This document shows, piece by piece, positions 24,319 to 34,367 of a stretch of DNA of 64,000 nt. Position numbers and translations under genes: made by a program. The stretch is from a bacterium (GTDB lineage Bacteria > Verrucomicrobiota > Verrucomicrobiia > Limisphaerales > UBA11358), in NCBI GenBank assembly GCA_021780905.1, contig JAJXXW010000042.1:146001-210000 (forward strand), written 5' to 3'. How positions within the stretch are numbered: the first letter of the stretch is position 1; each line of letters begins with the position of its first letter. The notes under the pieces were generated by a model that saw only the letters and a list, made by a program, of their open reading frames with translations, was not told the origin of the DNA and ran no database searches.

Positions 24319-24480
24319 GTCAGCCAGTCACAGAAAACACGCCGCACAAACAACCAGCCCGCCGCCCAAAAGTAAAGCGGGATGATGCGGGCCGCGGGAA
24401 GTATTTTCACCATTGACATTCCGGCGCGTTTCACTAGGCTCTGCGGCTCTTTAGCAAATTCATTTAACGATTTATCGATT

Positions 24481-24759
24481 ATGCCGAACACGAAGTCAGC
24501 CGAACGCCGGATGCGGAACAGTCAGCGCAAGAACCTCCAGAACAGCCGCGTCAAATCCAAATTGCGCCGCGTGGAAAAGGAGTTTCGCGCCACGGTCGCC
24601 GCCGGCAAAACGGACGAGGCCGTCAAACTCCTCCCCGGCGTCCACTCCGCGTTCGACAAGGCCGTCAAGGTCGGGGCCATCACCCGCCCGACCGCCAACC
24701 GCAAGAAATCCCGCCTGACCGCCTCCATCAAGGCCACCCGCCCCGCCCCCAAAAAGTAG
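24481..24759 (+). CDS. rpsT: 30S ribosomal protein bS20
   Basis: A 92-residue basic protein of the small ribosomal subunit that binds 16S rRNA. It opens MPNTKSAERRMRNSQRKNLQ, the typical S20 start (P-x-x-K-S-A-x-K-R-x-R), with NRVKSKLRR-like helices following. It ends with DKAVKVGAITRPTANRKKSR then LTASIKATRPAPKK, matching the conserved D-K-A-x-x-x-G-x-[IV]-x-x-N-x-A-x-R-x-K-S-R-L segment. The ATG at 24481 gives the family length. Confidence 0.96.
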   Translation: MPNTKSAERRMRNSQRKNLQNSRVKSKLRRVEKEFRATVAAGKTDEAVKLLPGVHSAFDKAVKVGAITRPTANRKKSRLTASIKATRPAPKK

Positions 24760-24915
24760 GCGGCCAATTTAGCCTGCCCGCCACCGGGATCAAGCGGCGT
24801 TTGAATCCGTCGGATTTTGTTTGCGGTCAACCGGCCGGCTGGCAAGTGGCATTCAGTCGGTCAGCCCGCCGGCTAATGGCTTTTATTTTTCCCGGCTTCG
24901 GGTATTTTTTCCACC

Positions 24916-26142
24916 GTGTTAAGGACGTTGCGCCAGGCGGAGTATGCCGAGTTGATGATTTTGTTTTTCATCCAGGCGGCTGCCATGGCGATTTGGTTTG
25001 TGCCGCTCGGCCCCATCCTCGACGCGCACGGCCTGCATCCGATCAAGCCCTATGCCTTTGCCGCGTCCGCCGTCGCCGCCTTTATCTCACCGCTCGCGTT
25101 CGGCGCGATGGCCGACCGCCAGGTGCCGCCGGCCACGGTGCTGCGCTGGCTGGCGCTGGTCACCAGCGCGCTGATGACGCTCATCAGCACCGCGCTGCGC
25201 GGCCAGTGGAACGCGTGGCTGATTCTCCTGCTGATCCAGATTTTTTACCTGGCCTACGCGCCGATGTTTAGCATTTCCACCGCACTGGTGTTCGCGCGGC
25301 TCGCGAACGCCAAAAAGGAATTCGGCCCCATCCGCGCCCTGGCGACGCTCGGCTGGATGACCGGCGCCATTCTGATCAGCGCCTTGAATCTGGATGCTTC
25401 CGCGTATGCCGGCTATCTCGGCGCGGTGGTCTGGCTGCTGGTCGCGGTGTTCACCTGGCTGCTGCCCCGGCTGGAAATCCCGCCGGCCGCCGTGCATCTG
25501 AACTGGCACGAACGGCTCGGTCTCGATGCGCTCACGCTGCTGAAGGACCGCGACATCCGCGTGATCTTCATGGTCACGACCCTGTTTAACATCCCGCTGG
25601 CGGCGTTTTATCCGTATGCCCCGACGCATCTGCACGATCTCGGTTTGACCCACACGAGCGCCTGGATGAGCCTCGCCCAGGTCACTGAAATCGTCGCCAT
25701 GCTCGCCCTGGGCTGGCTGCTGGCGAACTGGCGCTTGAAATGGATTTTTGCCGCCGGCCTCGGCTTCGGCGTGGCGCGGTTTGCGTTGAGCGCGGTCAAC
25801 ACCAAAACGTCGCTGCTCTTGGGCGTGGCGTTGCACGGCGCCTCGTTCGTGCCGATCTTCATTGCGGCGCAAATTTTTCTGGAGCACCAGGTGGATCCCG
25901 CGTGGCGCACCCGGGCACAGGCGCTGCTGACCCTGCTCAACGGCGGCGTCGGCAACCTCGTCGGCTATCTCGGCTGCGGCTGGTGGTTCAACTACTGCAC
26001 GACGTCGCCGGGTCGCACCCACTGGCCGTGGTTTTGGGGCGTGTTATCAGCCATGGTGGCGGCAACGCTCGGTTATTTCCTGCTGGTTTTCCGCGACCAA
26101 AGTTTTGGCCGCAATCCAATCAAATCCACCCATAAATTATGA
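24916..26142 (+). CDS. MFS transporter, nucleoside:proton symporter-like
   Basis: A 408-residue inner-membrane carrier with about twelve hydrophobic segments. The opening FFIQAAAMAIWFVPLGPILD, then FAASAVAAFISPLAFGAMAD (the loop 2-3 G-x-x-A-D-R motif) and the central FGPIRALATLGWMTGAILIS (R-x-x-[GA]-T-x-G-W) are characteristic of the nucleoside symporter branch of the MFS (NupG/XapB-type). The start is GTG at 24916. It overlaps the following gene by 4 bp (ATGA), so the two are co-translated. Substrate is inferred as nucleosides or a related small molecule. Confidence 0.82.
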   Translation: MLRTLRQAEYAELMILFFIQAAAMAIWFVPLGPILDAHGLHPIKPYAFAASAVAAFISPLAFGAMADRQVPPATVLRWLALVTSALMTLISTALRGQWNAWLILLLIQIFYLAYAPMFSISTALVFARLANAKKEFGPIRALATLGWMTGAILISALNLDASAYAGYLGAVVWLLVAVFTWLLPRLEIPPAAVHLNWHERLGLDALTLLKDRDIRVIFMVTTLFNIPLAAFYPYAPTHLHDLGLTHTSAWMSLAQVTEIVAMLALGWLLANWRLKWIFAAGLGFGVARFALSAVNTKTSLLLGVALHGASFVPIFIAAQIFLEHQVDPAWRTRAQALLTLLNGGVGNLVGYLGCGWWFNYCTTSPGRTHWPWFWGVLSAMVAATLGYFLLVFRDQSFGRNPIKSTHKL

Positions 26143-27047
26143 ACTCTTTCAATTCACTGCGTCGCTGGCTGATCGTCCTTGGCTTGCGGCTGCTGGTCGT
26201 TCCATCGCCGGCCGCCACCAATGTGGTCGCCGCCATGCAGCCCGGCGCGCTGGCGTATCATCTGGCGACGAATGCCGTCGGTCGTGCCGCGCCCTTCACT
26301 GCCGGGCGCGAGGCGATGGTGGAATTCCACACGCCGTTGACCATTGAACTGAACCGCTTTCTCGACCCGGCCTGGTCGCAACATTTCTGGTTGCACGGAG
26401 TCAATGGCTTGAGCGCGACGCCCATCGGTTTCAGCAACATTTTTAACGGTCAGGGGCTGCTCACAATGGTTTCGCCGCGCCATTATCTGTGCGCCACGCA
26501 CATGCACCCGGAAACTTATCTGATCGGCTTTTTGGGCGCGAACAACCGGCTCTATTGGCGCAAAACCTTGCAGCGGTTGGATGTGACCAACGACACCACC
26601 GTCGGCATCCTGGACGCGGATGTGCCGGCGAGCGTCGGCTTCCTGCCGGTGTTGCCGCCGGATTACGCCAACTATTTGCCGACGACTCCGGGCAGCGTCA
26701 TTCAAGGCGTCGGCATGAACCAGGATATGTGCCTCTTCAGCCAGCCGATGACGCTGGCATATCCGGATTTTGTTATCTGGAACAGCCATGTTGCCGTGCC
26801 TTCGGGCCTGGGCACGAACTGGAATGTGACCATCCGCGGCGGCGATTCCTCCAATCCCGAGATGCTGCTGATTGGCAACCAACTGGTGCTGGTCTCGCAT
26901 AATTTCACGGTGGGCAGCGGCCCCAACTACGCCAGCCAGATCGCCGCCATCAACCGCACCATGCATGGCCTCTCCACCAACCAGCATTTGCAGACGGACT
27001 ACCAATTGACCTTGTTCCCACTGACCAACTGGCCGGGCCTTCATTGA
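26139..27047 (+). CDS. Secreted protein with a trypsin-like serine protease pattern
   Basis: A 302-residue exported protein starting MNSFNSLRRWLIVLGLRLLV. I do not recognise a named family, but the chymotrypsin catalytic order can be traced: His in MVSPRHYLCATHMHPE (near residue 121), Asp in TTVGILDADVPAS, and Ser in the oxyanion-type loop RGGDSSNPEMLLIGNQLVLV (G-D-S-S in place of G-D-S-G). ISPRH-x-L-C-A-x-H blocks of this type mark trypsin folds. Translation is coupled to the transporter upstream. The protease role is an inference from these three motifs; whether it is active is unknown. Confidence 0.55.
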   Translation: MNSFNSLRRWLIVLGLRLLVVPSPAATNVVAAMQPGALAYHLATNAVGRAAPFTAGREAMVEFHTPLTIELNRFLDPAWSQHFWLHGVNGLSATPIGFSNIFNGQGLLTMVSPRHYLCATHMHPETYLIGFLGANNRLYWRKTLQRLDVTNDTTVGILDADVPASVGFLPVLPPDYANYLPTTPGSVIQGVGMNQDMCLFSQPMTLAYPDFVIWNSHVAVPSGLGTNWNVTIRGGDSSNPEMLLIGNQLVLVSHNFTVGSGPNYASQIAAINRTMHGLSTNQHLQTDYQLTLFPLTNWPGLH

Positions 27048-27092
27048 AATCAGTTTCCGCCGCCTGAATGCTTTCAACCGATAATTTCAGCC

Positions 27093-27707
27093 TTACATCG
27101 GCAGGAAGAATAGGACGTAAACCATCTGCCACGTGGCCGCCATGGCCAGCAGCGACGACGCGATCCAGAGGGTTTTTTTCTTCACGATCAAGCACATCGC
27201 CCCCAGCGCAATGGAGATTTGAAAGAGTGTGATGGCCAACCCCATCTGCTTCGAGTGCTCGGCCGCGACCGTGGCATTCTTGCGCGCCCGGTCGCGGACG
27301 GCCTCGAAGGTTTTCGCCAGGTCCGTGATGTCCGCCTTGTCCTTCGCATATTTGTCCAACTTCACCCGCATCTTCGCCACGGCGGCGGCATCCGCCGAAG
27401 GCGCGGCGGCCAGGTGCTCCAATTCAATTTCGTAGAGGTTCAATTTGATGGACTTCGCCTCGTAATAGGCCCACTGATCGGACGCCTGCGCCTGGTTAAA
27501 CGTCGCCTCGTTCATCTCCTTGAGCGTGCGCGTCGAAAAACCGCCGCCTTTGAGCGTGGCGATGGCCGCCAGCACGGCGATGATCACCATCGTCAGTGAA
27601 ACATATTTCGTCCAGCTATCGCGCTTTTCTTTTTGCTTCTGCGCGACATGGTCCGCGCGCAACTCCGCCACCAAGTCTTTCAATTCATTCAAATCTGATG
27701 ATTGCAT
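27093..27707 (-). CDS. DUF4337 family membrane protein
   Basis: A 204-residue protein from the ATG at 27707 (MQSSDLNELKDLVAELRADH). An acidic N-terminal helix precedes a first membrane segment (YVSLTMVIIAVLAAIATLKG). A long helical periplasmic or cytoplasmic part contains NQAQASDQWAYYEAKSIKLN, the family hallmark (N-x-A-x-x-x-D-x-W-x-x-Y-Q-A-K-S). Two more membrane segments end the protein (LAITLFQISIALGAMCLIV, IASSLLAMAATWQMVYVLFF). DUF4337 proteins have no assigned function. It stands alone between convergent genes. Confidence 0.85.
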   Translation of the reverse strand: MQSSDLNELKDLVAELRADHVAQKQKEKRDSWTKYVSLTMVIIAVLAAIATLKGGGFSTRTLKEMNEATFNQAQASDQWAYYEAKSIKLNLYEIELEHLAAAPSADAAAVAKMRVKLDKYAKDKADITDLAKTFEAVRDRARKNATVAAEHSKQMGLAITLFQISIALGAMCLIVKKKTLWIASSLLAMAATWQMVYVLFFLPM

Positions 27708-27845
27708 GGTAAAAAAATCCCGTCCGGATTTTCCGAAACGGTTCGTAGAATAGGAATTTTTCCCGATCTGTCCAGCTTCCGCTGTCGCGCAGCCAGCCGC
27801 CGCCAACCCGGCGACGGCCCTGAAGCCGGGGCTTGGTGGGCGGGT

Positions 27846-29354
27846 TCAGAGCGTGGAATTGTCCGTGCGGTCGCCGGTTTCCCTCCGCAACGCGGCGATG
27901 CGGTCCAGCAGTTGGCGGGTCAGCGCCTCGGAACCCGGCTGGCCGTGGAGGTTGTGATTTTCGCCGGGATCGTTCTGCAAGTCGTAAAGCTCGAATTCCT
28001 CGGCCAGATCGGGAAACCGGGTCGGCGTGTGGTAGTGGATCAGTTTGTAACGTTCGGTCCGCACGCCCCGATGCGGACGCACGTGTTCGTTTTCGGGGTA
28101 TTCAAAATATTCGTAAAGCCAGTCCTTCCGCCAGTTTTCCGGCGACTCCCCCTTCAGCAGCGGAACCAAGCTCTGCCCGTGCATCGCCGCCGGCACGGGA
28201 ACACCCGCTAATTCCAGCAACGTCGGCGCAATGTCCACATTCAGCGCCATCTGGTCACTGCTCGTCCCCGCCTTCACCAGCTTGGGATACCGGACCACGA
28301 ACGGAACCCGAATGGACGGTTCATGCATGAACCGCTTGTCGAACATACGCCATTCGCCCAAGAAATACCCGTGGTCGGAAGTGAGGATGATGGCCGTCTC
28401 ATCCAACTGGCCGGACCGCTCCAGCCATTGGAGGACGCGCCCGATGTTTTGGTCGTTGTCCTCCACGCCGGCGTAATGATCCTTGACCACCTCCTCCAGC
28501 GTCCGCGCGGCATCACTTGTGAAGGTGGTCCCGATTTTGTTGGTGGCCTCGACTACGGCGCTGGGCTTGCCGGGATAGGGCGGCTGTTTCAAGTCGTCGT
28601 CAAAGGTGGCCGGCTTGGGGATCTTCACGCCATTGTAACGGTCCAGCAACCGGCGGGGGCGGTAATACGGGGCGTGCGGGGCACAGAAATTCAGCAGCAG
28701 GCAGAACGGCTTCTCGCGCTTCTGGTCCAGCCAGCCCAGCGCCCGGTCGGTCACCAGATCGTCCACATAACCTTCGTAAGTTTTCGACTCGGAATACTGA
28801 CCGGCAATTCCCTCGGTCAAATTGGGGCGGTAATAATTGGCGGAAGCGCCGTTGAAGGCAAAATAATAGTCCCAATCCCGATCCTTCAACCCGCCTTTGA
28901 CGTGGGCCTTGCCCAGGAACGCCACCTCGTAGCCCGCCTGGCGCAGGAAATCGGAAACCAGCGGAATATCTTTGGGGATGGGATGGTTCATCCGGTTGTC
29001 CACGATCCCGGTGGTGTGGGTATAATACCCGGAAAGCATACTAGACCGGGACGGCGCGCACAGCGCATACGTCACAAAGGCGTTCCGAAACGTCATGCCC
29101 TCCCGCGCAATCCGGTCCTGATGGGGCGTGTCGATGATGGAATTTCCCGTGCAGCCAAATTCGTCCCAGCGCACCCCTTCGCCGAGAAACACCACGAGAT
29201 TGGGCTTGCGCCCCGGTGGCACGCCCTGGGCGACCAAGCCCTCCAACCCACCCTGTCCCAGCGTCAACCCGCCCAACGCGCCGGCACCGACCTTGAGAAA
29301 AGTGCGACGGGTTTGTTTCAAACCGTCCGGTTCGAATGTGGCATCACGATTCAT
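27846..29354 (-). CDS. Tat-exported sulfatase (type I, formylglycine-dependent)
   Basis: A 502-residue sulfatase that hydrolyses sulfate esters, probably from sulfated polysaccharides. The N-terminus carries a twin-arginine signal (TRRTFLKVGAGALGGLTLG). The modified cysteine lies in ALCAPSRSSMLSGYYTHTTG (C-x-P-S-R then L-x-[ST]-G), which needs a formylglycine-generating enzyme for activation. LVVFLGEGVRWDEFGCTGN supplies an Asp/Glu metal site and ILTSDHGYFLGEW the second metal motif (D-H-G). It ends with the short C-terminal subdomain (FELYDLQNDPGENHNLHGQP). The GH106-like glycosidase elsewhere fits the same lifestyle. Exact substrate unknown. Confidence 0.92.
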   Translation of the reverse strand: MNRDATFEPDGLKQTRRTFLKVGAGALGGLTLGQGGLEGLVAQGVPPGRKPNLVVFLGEGVRWDEFGCTGNSIIDTPHQDRIAREGMTFRNAFVTYALCAPSRSSMLSGYYTHTTGIVDNRMNHPIPKDIPLVSDFLRQAGYEVAFLGKAHVKGGLKDRDWDYYFAFNGASANYYRPNLTEGIAGQYSESKTYEGYVDDLVTDRALGWLDQKREKPFCLLLNFCAPHAPYYRPRRLLDRYNGVKIPKPATFDDDLKQPPYPGKPSAVVEATNKIGTTFTSDAARTLEEVVKDHYAGVEDNDQNIGRVLQWLERSGQLDETAIILTSDHGYFLGEWRMFDKRFMHEPSIRVPFVVRYPKLVKAGTSSDQMALNVDIAPTLLELAGVPVPAAMHGQSLVPLLKGESPENWRKDWLYEYFEYPENEHVRPHRGVRTERYKLIHYHTPTRFPDLAEEFELYDLQNDPGENHNLHGQPGSEALTRQLLDRIAALRRETGDRTDNSTL

Positions 29355-29454
29355 AATTTCTGACAGCTTCGATCAAAAATTGCCAATTCATCCACTGTCC
29401 AGCAAGCGCAAACCAATGCTCGTTCCCGAAAGCGGGTAACGGAAGTTTCTGTGC

Positions 29455-29851
29455 GTGGTGGATGAATTCACGCGGGAATGTCTGGCGCTGGCAATGCGGC
29501 GAAGTTTTCGGGCCCAGGACGTGATCGCGGTGCTGGCGGGATTGATCGGACAGCGGGGCGTGCCGGCGCATCTGCGGAGCGACAACGGGCCGGAGTTTGT
29601 GGCCAAAGTGGTGCAGGCGTGGCTGAAAGGCAACGCCATAGGAGCGCTATATCGCGGGGGCAGTCCGTGGGAGAACGTGTATGTGGAATCATTCAACACC
29701 CTGTTGCGGGATGAACATTTGAACCGCGAAGAATTTGCCTCCCTGTTGGATATGGAAGTCCTGGCCGCCGGGTGGCGGCGGGATTACAACGAAGCGAGGC
29801 CGCATTCGTCGCTGGACAATCTGGCGCCGGCAGTATTCGCGGCGCGCTGGC
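29455..29851 (+). mobile_element. 5'-truncated IS3-family transposase (integrase core, orfB)
   Basis: From 29455 the frame reads MVDEFTRECLALAMRRSFRA and HLRSDNGPEFVAKVVQAWLK, then PWENVYVESFNTLLRDEHLN, ending YNEARPHSSLDNLAPAVFAA. This is the C-terminal part of an IS3 orfB transposase with the second Asp (Asp43) and the Glu (Glu78), 34 residues apart. The first catalytic Asp, the N-terminal domain and orfA are missing, so the copy is dead. The open frame continues to 30135 through unrelated sequence. TGTCCCC motifs near 30074 and 30095 may be leftovers of the right inverted repeat. Confidence 0.8.
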
Positions 29852-30194
29852 GCGCTTCGCGGGGCTACGCCCCTCCTTGCGCATGCCAGCGCGGAAAACC
29901 TGAAAGCATGAACCAAAACTCTCATATCAACTGGATCAACACATGGGGGCTTGCCAATAATTACCAAACCACTTTTGCTCGACACCGACTGTATTTTGCG
30001 CCGGATCCCAGGTTTTTTCCCGCGTTTTTGACCAAAACTTACCTTTCCCCTTATTTCAAAAGGTGTTGTGCCGTGTCCCCAAAACGAACCTTCATGTCCC
30101 CCGTTTGTATAGATAGAAAACTTTCAATCGTTTAAACTTTAACCAAGTTGTCAAACAATCAATCGAAAACCAATAGAACGACGAAAAGGAGAAT

Positions 30195-30779
30195 ATGAAA
30201 AAAACAATTTTGCTCGGTGCCATAGCTGTATTGCTCGCGCATTCGGCTGGCGCAACGCTTTCCTGGTCGAATCCATTGACGCTTAATTCCCCTAATATCG
30301 TTGGCATCGCTGCCGGCACCACCGGCAATGGCCAAGGAAGTTGGACTTATGAACAGCAAGTTGCCCAGGCGCTGTTGGATATGACTAAAAATCAAACTGC
30401 CACCCCAACTATCGGTAATGCTGCCACCTTGCTGACGACTTCATCCACCGAATATAGCGGAACGGTGATTGGCAACAACATCAGCCAAGGAGGTGCAGGA
30501 CAGCCCATTGGTAGCGGCTGGGATTATGTCATTGCAAAATATGGCGGCAAGGATGCTGGTTATGTCCTGTTTTATCTTGACGGACAGGCGGCTGATCTTC
30601 CGCAGTATCCCAGCGACTTTTGGACTACCAGCGATCAATACGGGATTTCGGGCTGGACGGCCTTTGATGTGACGCCACCAGCCGTCCCTGAACCCACAAC
30701 CGTGATTGCCGGCGCTTTGCTCCTGCTGCCCCTTGGTGTCAGTGCCATCCGGATTTTGCACAAAAGCCGCACGGCTTGA
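30195..30779 (+). CDS. PEP-CTERM sorted exported protein
   Basis: A 194-residue exported protein with a signal peptide (MKKTILLGAIAVLLAHSAGA) and a textbook PEP-CTERM tail: VPEPTTVIAGALLLLPLGVS followed by a basic end (HKSRTA). Such proteins are cut by an exosortase and delivered to the surface or an extracellular matrix. The body (WSNPLTLNSPNIVGIAAGTT; GWDYVIAKYGGKDAGYVLFY) is small and Gly/Thr-rich with no enzyme motif. A strong Shine-Dalgarno AAGGAG lies at 30186-30191, and a terminator follows at 30809. No exosortase gene is in the window. Confidence 0.88.
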   Translation: MKKTILLGAIAVLLAHSAGATLSWSNPLTLNSPNIVGIAAGTTGNGQGSWTYEQQVAQALLDMTKNQTATPTIGNAATLLTTSSTEYSGTVIGNNISQGGAGQPIGSGWDYVIAKYGGKDAGYVLFYLDGQAADLPQYPSDFWTTSDQYGISGWTAFDVTPPAVPEPTTVIAGALLLLPLGVSAIRILHKSRTA

Positions 30780-30808
30780 TACCGGTTTAGATTCACTAAT
30801 CAAATCAG

Positions 30809-30838
30809 GCCGGCCATGATTGGCCGGCTTGTTTTTTT
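30809..30838 (+). terminator. Intrinsic terminator of the PEP-CTERM gene
   Basis: GCCGGCCA (30809-30816) and TGGCCGGC (30821-30828) pair around TGAT and are followed by TTGTTTTTTT. Confidence 0.9.
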
Positions 30839-31027
30839 GTTTTCATTCGCTTCAGAAAATCCACCCTGATGAGATAAAATACGCGCTCCATCTGCCGTCC
30901 ATGAAGCCAAAAAGTCCGGAAACTTTCGTTCCAGAACTTGGCTGAATGTGGCGGATGGGGAAAGCCAAGCTGCATTGCAGTTCTCTGCGAAATTCAGACC
31001 TGCCTCATCTTGGCTCAAAACCAATGA

Positions 31028-31054
31028 GCCGTCGAAATTTATTCGACGGCTTTT
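31028..31054 (+). terminator. Hairpin with short T run between convergent genes
   Basis: GCCGTCGAA (31028-31036) and TTCGACGGC (31042-31050) pair perfectly, followed by TTTT on the plus strand only. It lies 16 bp past the aconitase stop and may end plus-strand read-through. It would be a weak terminator for aconitase itself. Confidence 0.5.
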
Positions 31055-31069
31055 GGTGAAAGATTCCAC

Positions 31070-33778
31070 TTACGTCTTCGCCACCAACTGGCGCAACACA
31101 TACGGCAAAATGCCGCCGTGCTGGTAGTAGTCGATTTCGATGGGCGTATCAATGCGGCATTTGACCGCGACATTTTCCACGCTGCCATCCTTGCGGGTGA
31201 TCTTGAGCGCGAGGTCTTGCTGCGGCTTGATGTTCGCGTCGAGGCCGACGATGTCGTAGGTCTCGGTGCCATCGAGCTTCAAGGTCTGCGCGGTGACACC
31301 TTCCTTGAATTGCAGCGGCAGCACGCCCATGCCAACGAGATTGCTGCGGTGGATGCGCTCGAAACTCTGCGCCACGACGGCCTTCACACCGAGCAGGCTC
31401 GTGCCTTTCGCGGCCCAGTCACGGCTGGAACCGGTGCCGTATTCCTGTCCGGCCAAGATGATGAGCGGTGTGCCGGTTTTCTGATAGGCGATGGCCGCGT
31501 CGTAAATGCTGACCTGTTCGCCGGACGGCTGGAGCTTGGTGACGCCGCCTTCGACGCCGGGCACCATGAGGTTTTTGATGCGGACGTTGGCGAACGTGCC
31601 GCGCGTCATCACGCGGTCGTTGCCGCGACGCGAGCCGTAGCTGTTGAAGTCTTCCACGGCCACGCCGTTCTCGACGAGATATTTTCCGGCAGGAGTGGTC
31701 TTCTTGAACGAGCCGGCGGGCGAAATATGGTCGGTCGTGACGCTGTCGCCAAAAATTCCGAGTGCGCGGGCACCGGTGATGGGCTTGATGCTGCCGGGCG
31801 GCAACGCAAAGTTTTCGAAGAACGGCGGTTCCTGAATGTAAGTGGACTTGCGGTCCCATTCGTAAACATTGCCGGTGCTGGACGAGATTTCGTTCCACTT
31901 CGGATTCTGCGCGGCAAAATCTTTGTAGAGCTTGCGGAAGACTTCCGGTTGCAACGCGGCCTGCATGAGGTCGCGCACCTCGCGGAGGCTCGGCCAGAGG
32001 TCGCGCAGATAAACGGGCTTGCCGTCCTTGCCGGTGCCGATCGGATCGTTTGCGAGGTCGATGTCCACGCGGCCCGCGAGCGCGAACGCGACGACGAGCG
32101 GCGGCGACATGAGAAAATTCGCCTTGATGTTCTGGTGCACGCGCGCTTCAAAGTTGCGGTTGCCCGACAACACGGCGGCGGCGACCAAGTTGTTTTTCAC
32201 CACGGCTTCTTCAATCGGCGCGGCGAGCGGGCCGGAGTTGCCGATGCAGGTTGTGCAACCGTAGCCGACAAGATTGAAACCGAGTTTGTCGAGGAACGGT
32301 TGAAGGCCGGTTTTATCAAGATAATCGCTGACCACGCGGGAGCCGGGCGCGAGCGACGCCTTGACGGTGGTGTTCACCGTGAGGCCGCGTTCGACGGCTT
32401 TCTTCGCGAGCAAACCGGCGGCGAGCATCACCGAGGGATTGCTCGTGTTGGTGCAGCTCGTGATGGCGGCGATCAAAACGGAACCGTGCCCGATGCTGGA
32501 TTTGCTGCCGGTGAGCGCGACCTCGGCTTTCACTTTGCCAAGGTCTTCGGCCTTCATGCCAAAACCATTTTCCGTGACGGGCTTGGAGAACGCCGTGGTG
32601 AATTCGTTTTTGAGCTTCGGCAATTCGATGCGGTCCTGCGGACGCTTCGGGCCGGCCACGCTCGGCAGCACGCTGCCGAGGTCGAGTTCGATTTCCTGCG
32701 AGTAAACGACTTCGCCTTTCTCCGGAATACCCCACAAGCCTTGCGCCTTGTAATAATTTTCGTAGGTCTTGACGGCTTCGTCGCTGCGGCCGGTGGCGCG
32801 CAGGTAGTTGGAGCATTCGGCGTCGATCGGGAAAAACCCCATCGTCGCGCCGTATTCCGGCGCCATGTTCGCGATGGTCGCGCGATCAACCAAAGGCAAG
32901 GCCGCCGCGCCGGGTCCGAAGAATTCCACGAATTTGCCCACGACTTTCGCCTTGCGAAGAATCTGTGTGACAGTGAGGGCGACATCCGTCGCGGTGACAC
33001 CCTCGCGTATCGCGCCAGTCATATGAACCCCGACAACATCCGGCGTGAGGAAATAAACTGGCTGGCCGAGCATGCCGGCTTCGGCTTCGATGCCGCCGAC
33101 GCCCCAGCCGACGATGCCGAGTCCGTTAATCATTGTGGTGTGCGAATCGGTGCCAACCAGCGTGTCGGGATAATAAACGTCGCCGGCATTCAAAACGCCT
33201 TTCGCCAAATACTCCAAGTTGACTTGGTGCACGATGCCGATGCCCGGCGGCACGACCTTGAACGTGTCAAACGCCTGCATGCCCCACTTGAGAAATTGAT
33301 AACGTTCGCGGTTGCGCGTGAATTCCAAGTCCAGGTTTTTGGCCATCGAATCCGCGCCGCCGGCGAAATCCACCTGGACGGAATGGTCCACCACCAGATC
33401 CACCGGCACGAGCGGCTCGATGATTTTGGGATTTTTGTTCAACTTGGCGACGGCGGTGCGCATCGCCGCCAAATCCACGAGCAGCGGCACGCCGGTGAAA
33501 TCCTGCAACACGATGCGCGCGACGACGAACGGGATTTCCGCCGTGCGCGTCTCGTTTGCCTTCCAGTTGGCCAGTTCTTTGATGTTGGCCTCGTGAACCT
33601 TTTTGCCGTCGCAGTTGCGCAGGACGGATTCCAGCACGAGGCGGATGGAGACGGGCAGCCGGGAAACCGGGCCGACGCCGGCCTTTTCCAGCGCGGGCAA
33701 GGAATAAAAATTTGCCAGCCGGCCGTTGCCCAGTGCAAAGTTTTGCAGGGTGCCGTAGAGATTATGTGCGGTGCTCAT
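31070..33778 (-). CDS. acnA: Aconitate hydratase (AcnA/IRP type)
   Basis: Isomerises citrate and isocitrate in the TCA cycle with a 4Fe-4S cluster. The 902-residue protein starts [20 protein letters not shown]. The cluster cysteines are visible in [18 protein letters not shown] and [35 protein letters not shown] and [20 protein letters not shown] carry substrate residues, and [15 protein letters not shown] is the swivelling-domain motif. The length fits the AcnA/IRP1 branch. The open frame extends upstream to 33844, but 33778 is the natural start. No IRE-like context is apparent. Confidence 0.96.
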   Translation of the reverse strand: MSTAHNLYGTLQNFALGNGRLANFYSLPALEKAGVGPVSRLPVSIRLVLESVLRNCDGKKVHEANIKELANWKANETRTAEIPFVVARIVLQDFTGVPLLVDLAAMRTAVAKLNKNPKIIEPLVPVDLVVDHSVQVDFAGGADSMAKNLDLEFTRNRERYQFLKWGMQAFDTFKVVPPGIGIVHQVNLEYLAKGVLNAGDVYYPDTLVGTDSHTTMINGLGIVGWGVGGIEAEAGMLGQPVYFLTPDVVGVHMTGAIREGVTATDVALTVTQILRKAKVVGKFVEFFGPGAAALPLVDRATIANMAPEYGATMGFFPIDAECSNYLRATGRSDEAVKTYENYYKAQGLWGIPEKGEVVYSQEIELDLGSVLPSVAGPKRPQDRIELPKLKNEFTTAFSKPVTENGFGMKAEDLGKVKAEVALTGSKSSIGHGSVLIAAITSCTNTSNPSVMLAAGLLAKKAVERGLTVNTTVKASLAPGSRVVSDYLDKTGLQPFLDKLGFNLVGYGCTTCIGNSGPLAAPIEEAVVKNNLVAAAVLSGNRNFEARVHQNIKANFLMSPPLVVAFALAGRVDIDLANDPIGTGKDGKPVYLRDLWPSLREVRDLMQAALQPEVFRKLYKDFAAQNPKWNEISSSTGNVYEWDRKSTYIQEPPFFENFALPPGSIKPITGARALGIFGDSVTTDHISPAGSFKKTTPAGKYLVENGVAVEDFNSYGSRRGNDRVMTRGTFANVRIKNLMVPGVEGGVTKLQPSGEQVSIYDAAIAYQKTGTPLIILAGQEYGTGSSRDWAAKGTSLLGVKAVVAQSFERIHRSNLVGMGVLPLQFKEGVTAQTLKLDGTETYDIVGLDANIKPQQDLALKITRKDGSVENVAVKCRIDTPIEIDYYQHGGILPYVLRQLVAKT

Positions 33779-33871
33779 TTGATTGGTTTTGATTTCAACC
33801 TTAAAACTGTGCAAGAAAATGAAGATTGCACGCCCCGCTGTCAAGCGAAGCGCAGGGCAAATTGCGAAGGG

Positions 33872-34252
33872 TCAGTTCGCGACAATCCCCGTGTGGAGCA
33901 GTTCGGCGATGCGTTTTTCCAGCCGGTTCAGGTCCAGCGGCTTGGTGAAGAAATCCTCGGCGTGCATGGCGGCGGTGCGCTTGGTGACATCGCTGGAGAG
34001 AGCGCTCATGAAAATGATGGGAATTTTTTTGGTGCCCGGCTGCCGGCGCAGGATTTCGCAGACGGAGAGGCCGTCAAGATCGGGCAGCAGGATGTCGAGC
34101 AAAATCAAATCCGGCTTGAACTGGCGCGCCTGGCTCAAGGCTTGGACGCCATCCGCCGCCACCAGAAATTCGCAGCCCAAACTCGCCAGGCGAAACTTCA
34201 CCAGGTTGATGAAATCGCCCTCGTCGTCCACTATCAAAATGCGCGGCACCAC
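33872..34252 (-). CDS. Single-domain response regulator
   Basis: A 126-residue stand-alone receiver: RILIVDDEGDFINLVKFRLA gives the acidic pair, PDLILLDILLPDLDGLSVCE the phospho-acceptor Asp (near residue 53), IPIIFMSAL the Thr/Ser switch, and FFTKPLDL the conserved Lys. There is no output domain, so it acts through protein contacts, for example in a phosphorelay. The hybrid kinase at 21169-24318 is a candidate partner, but they are 9.5 kb apart. Confidence 0.93.
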   Translation of the reverse strand: MVPRILIVDDEGDFINLVKFRLASLGCEFLVAADGVQALSQARQFKPDLILLDILLPDLDGLSVCEILRRQPGTKKIPIIFMSALSSDVTKRTAAMHAEDFFTKPLDLNRLEKRIAELLHTGIVAN

Positions 34253-34367
34253 GATGACAACTTACACGTAGACTGCGGTTTGGCCAGTCACGGTCACGTA
34301 AAAACCAGGTTACAATCCGGCGGCACGCCGTCGGCCAGATTTCAATCTCATGCCAGGCCGATTAATT

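Noticed and set aside
30800..31069. Minus-strand 89-codon frame between the PEP-CTERM gene and aconitase
   Set aside because: It runs through the PEP-CTERM terminator hairpin and has no ribosome site. The DNA looks like dispersed intergenic repeat.
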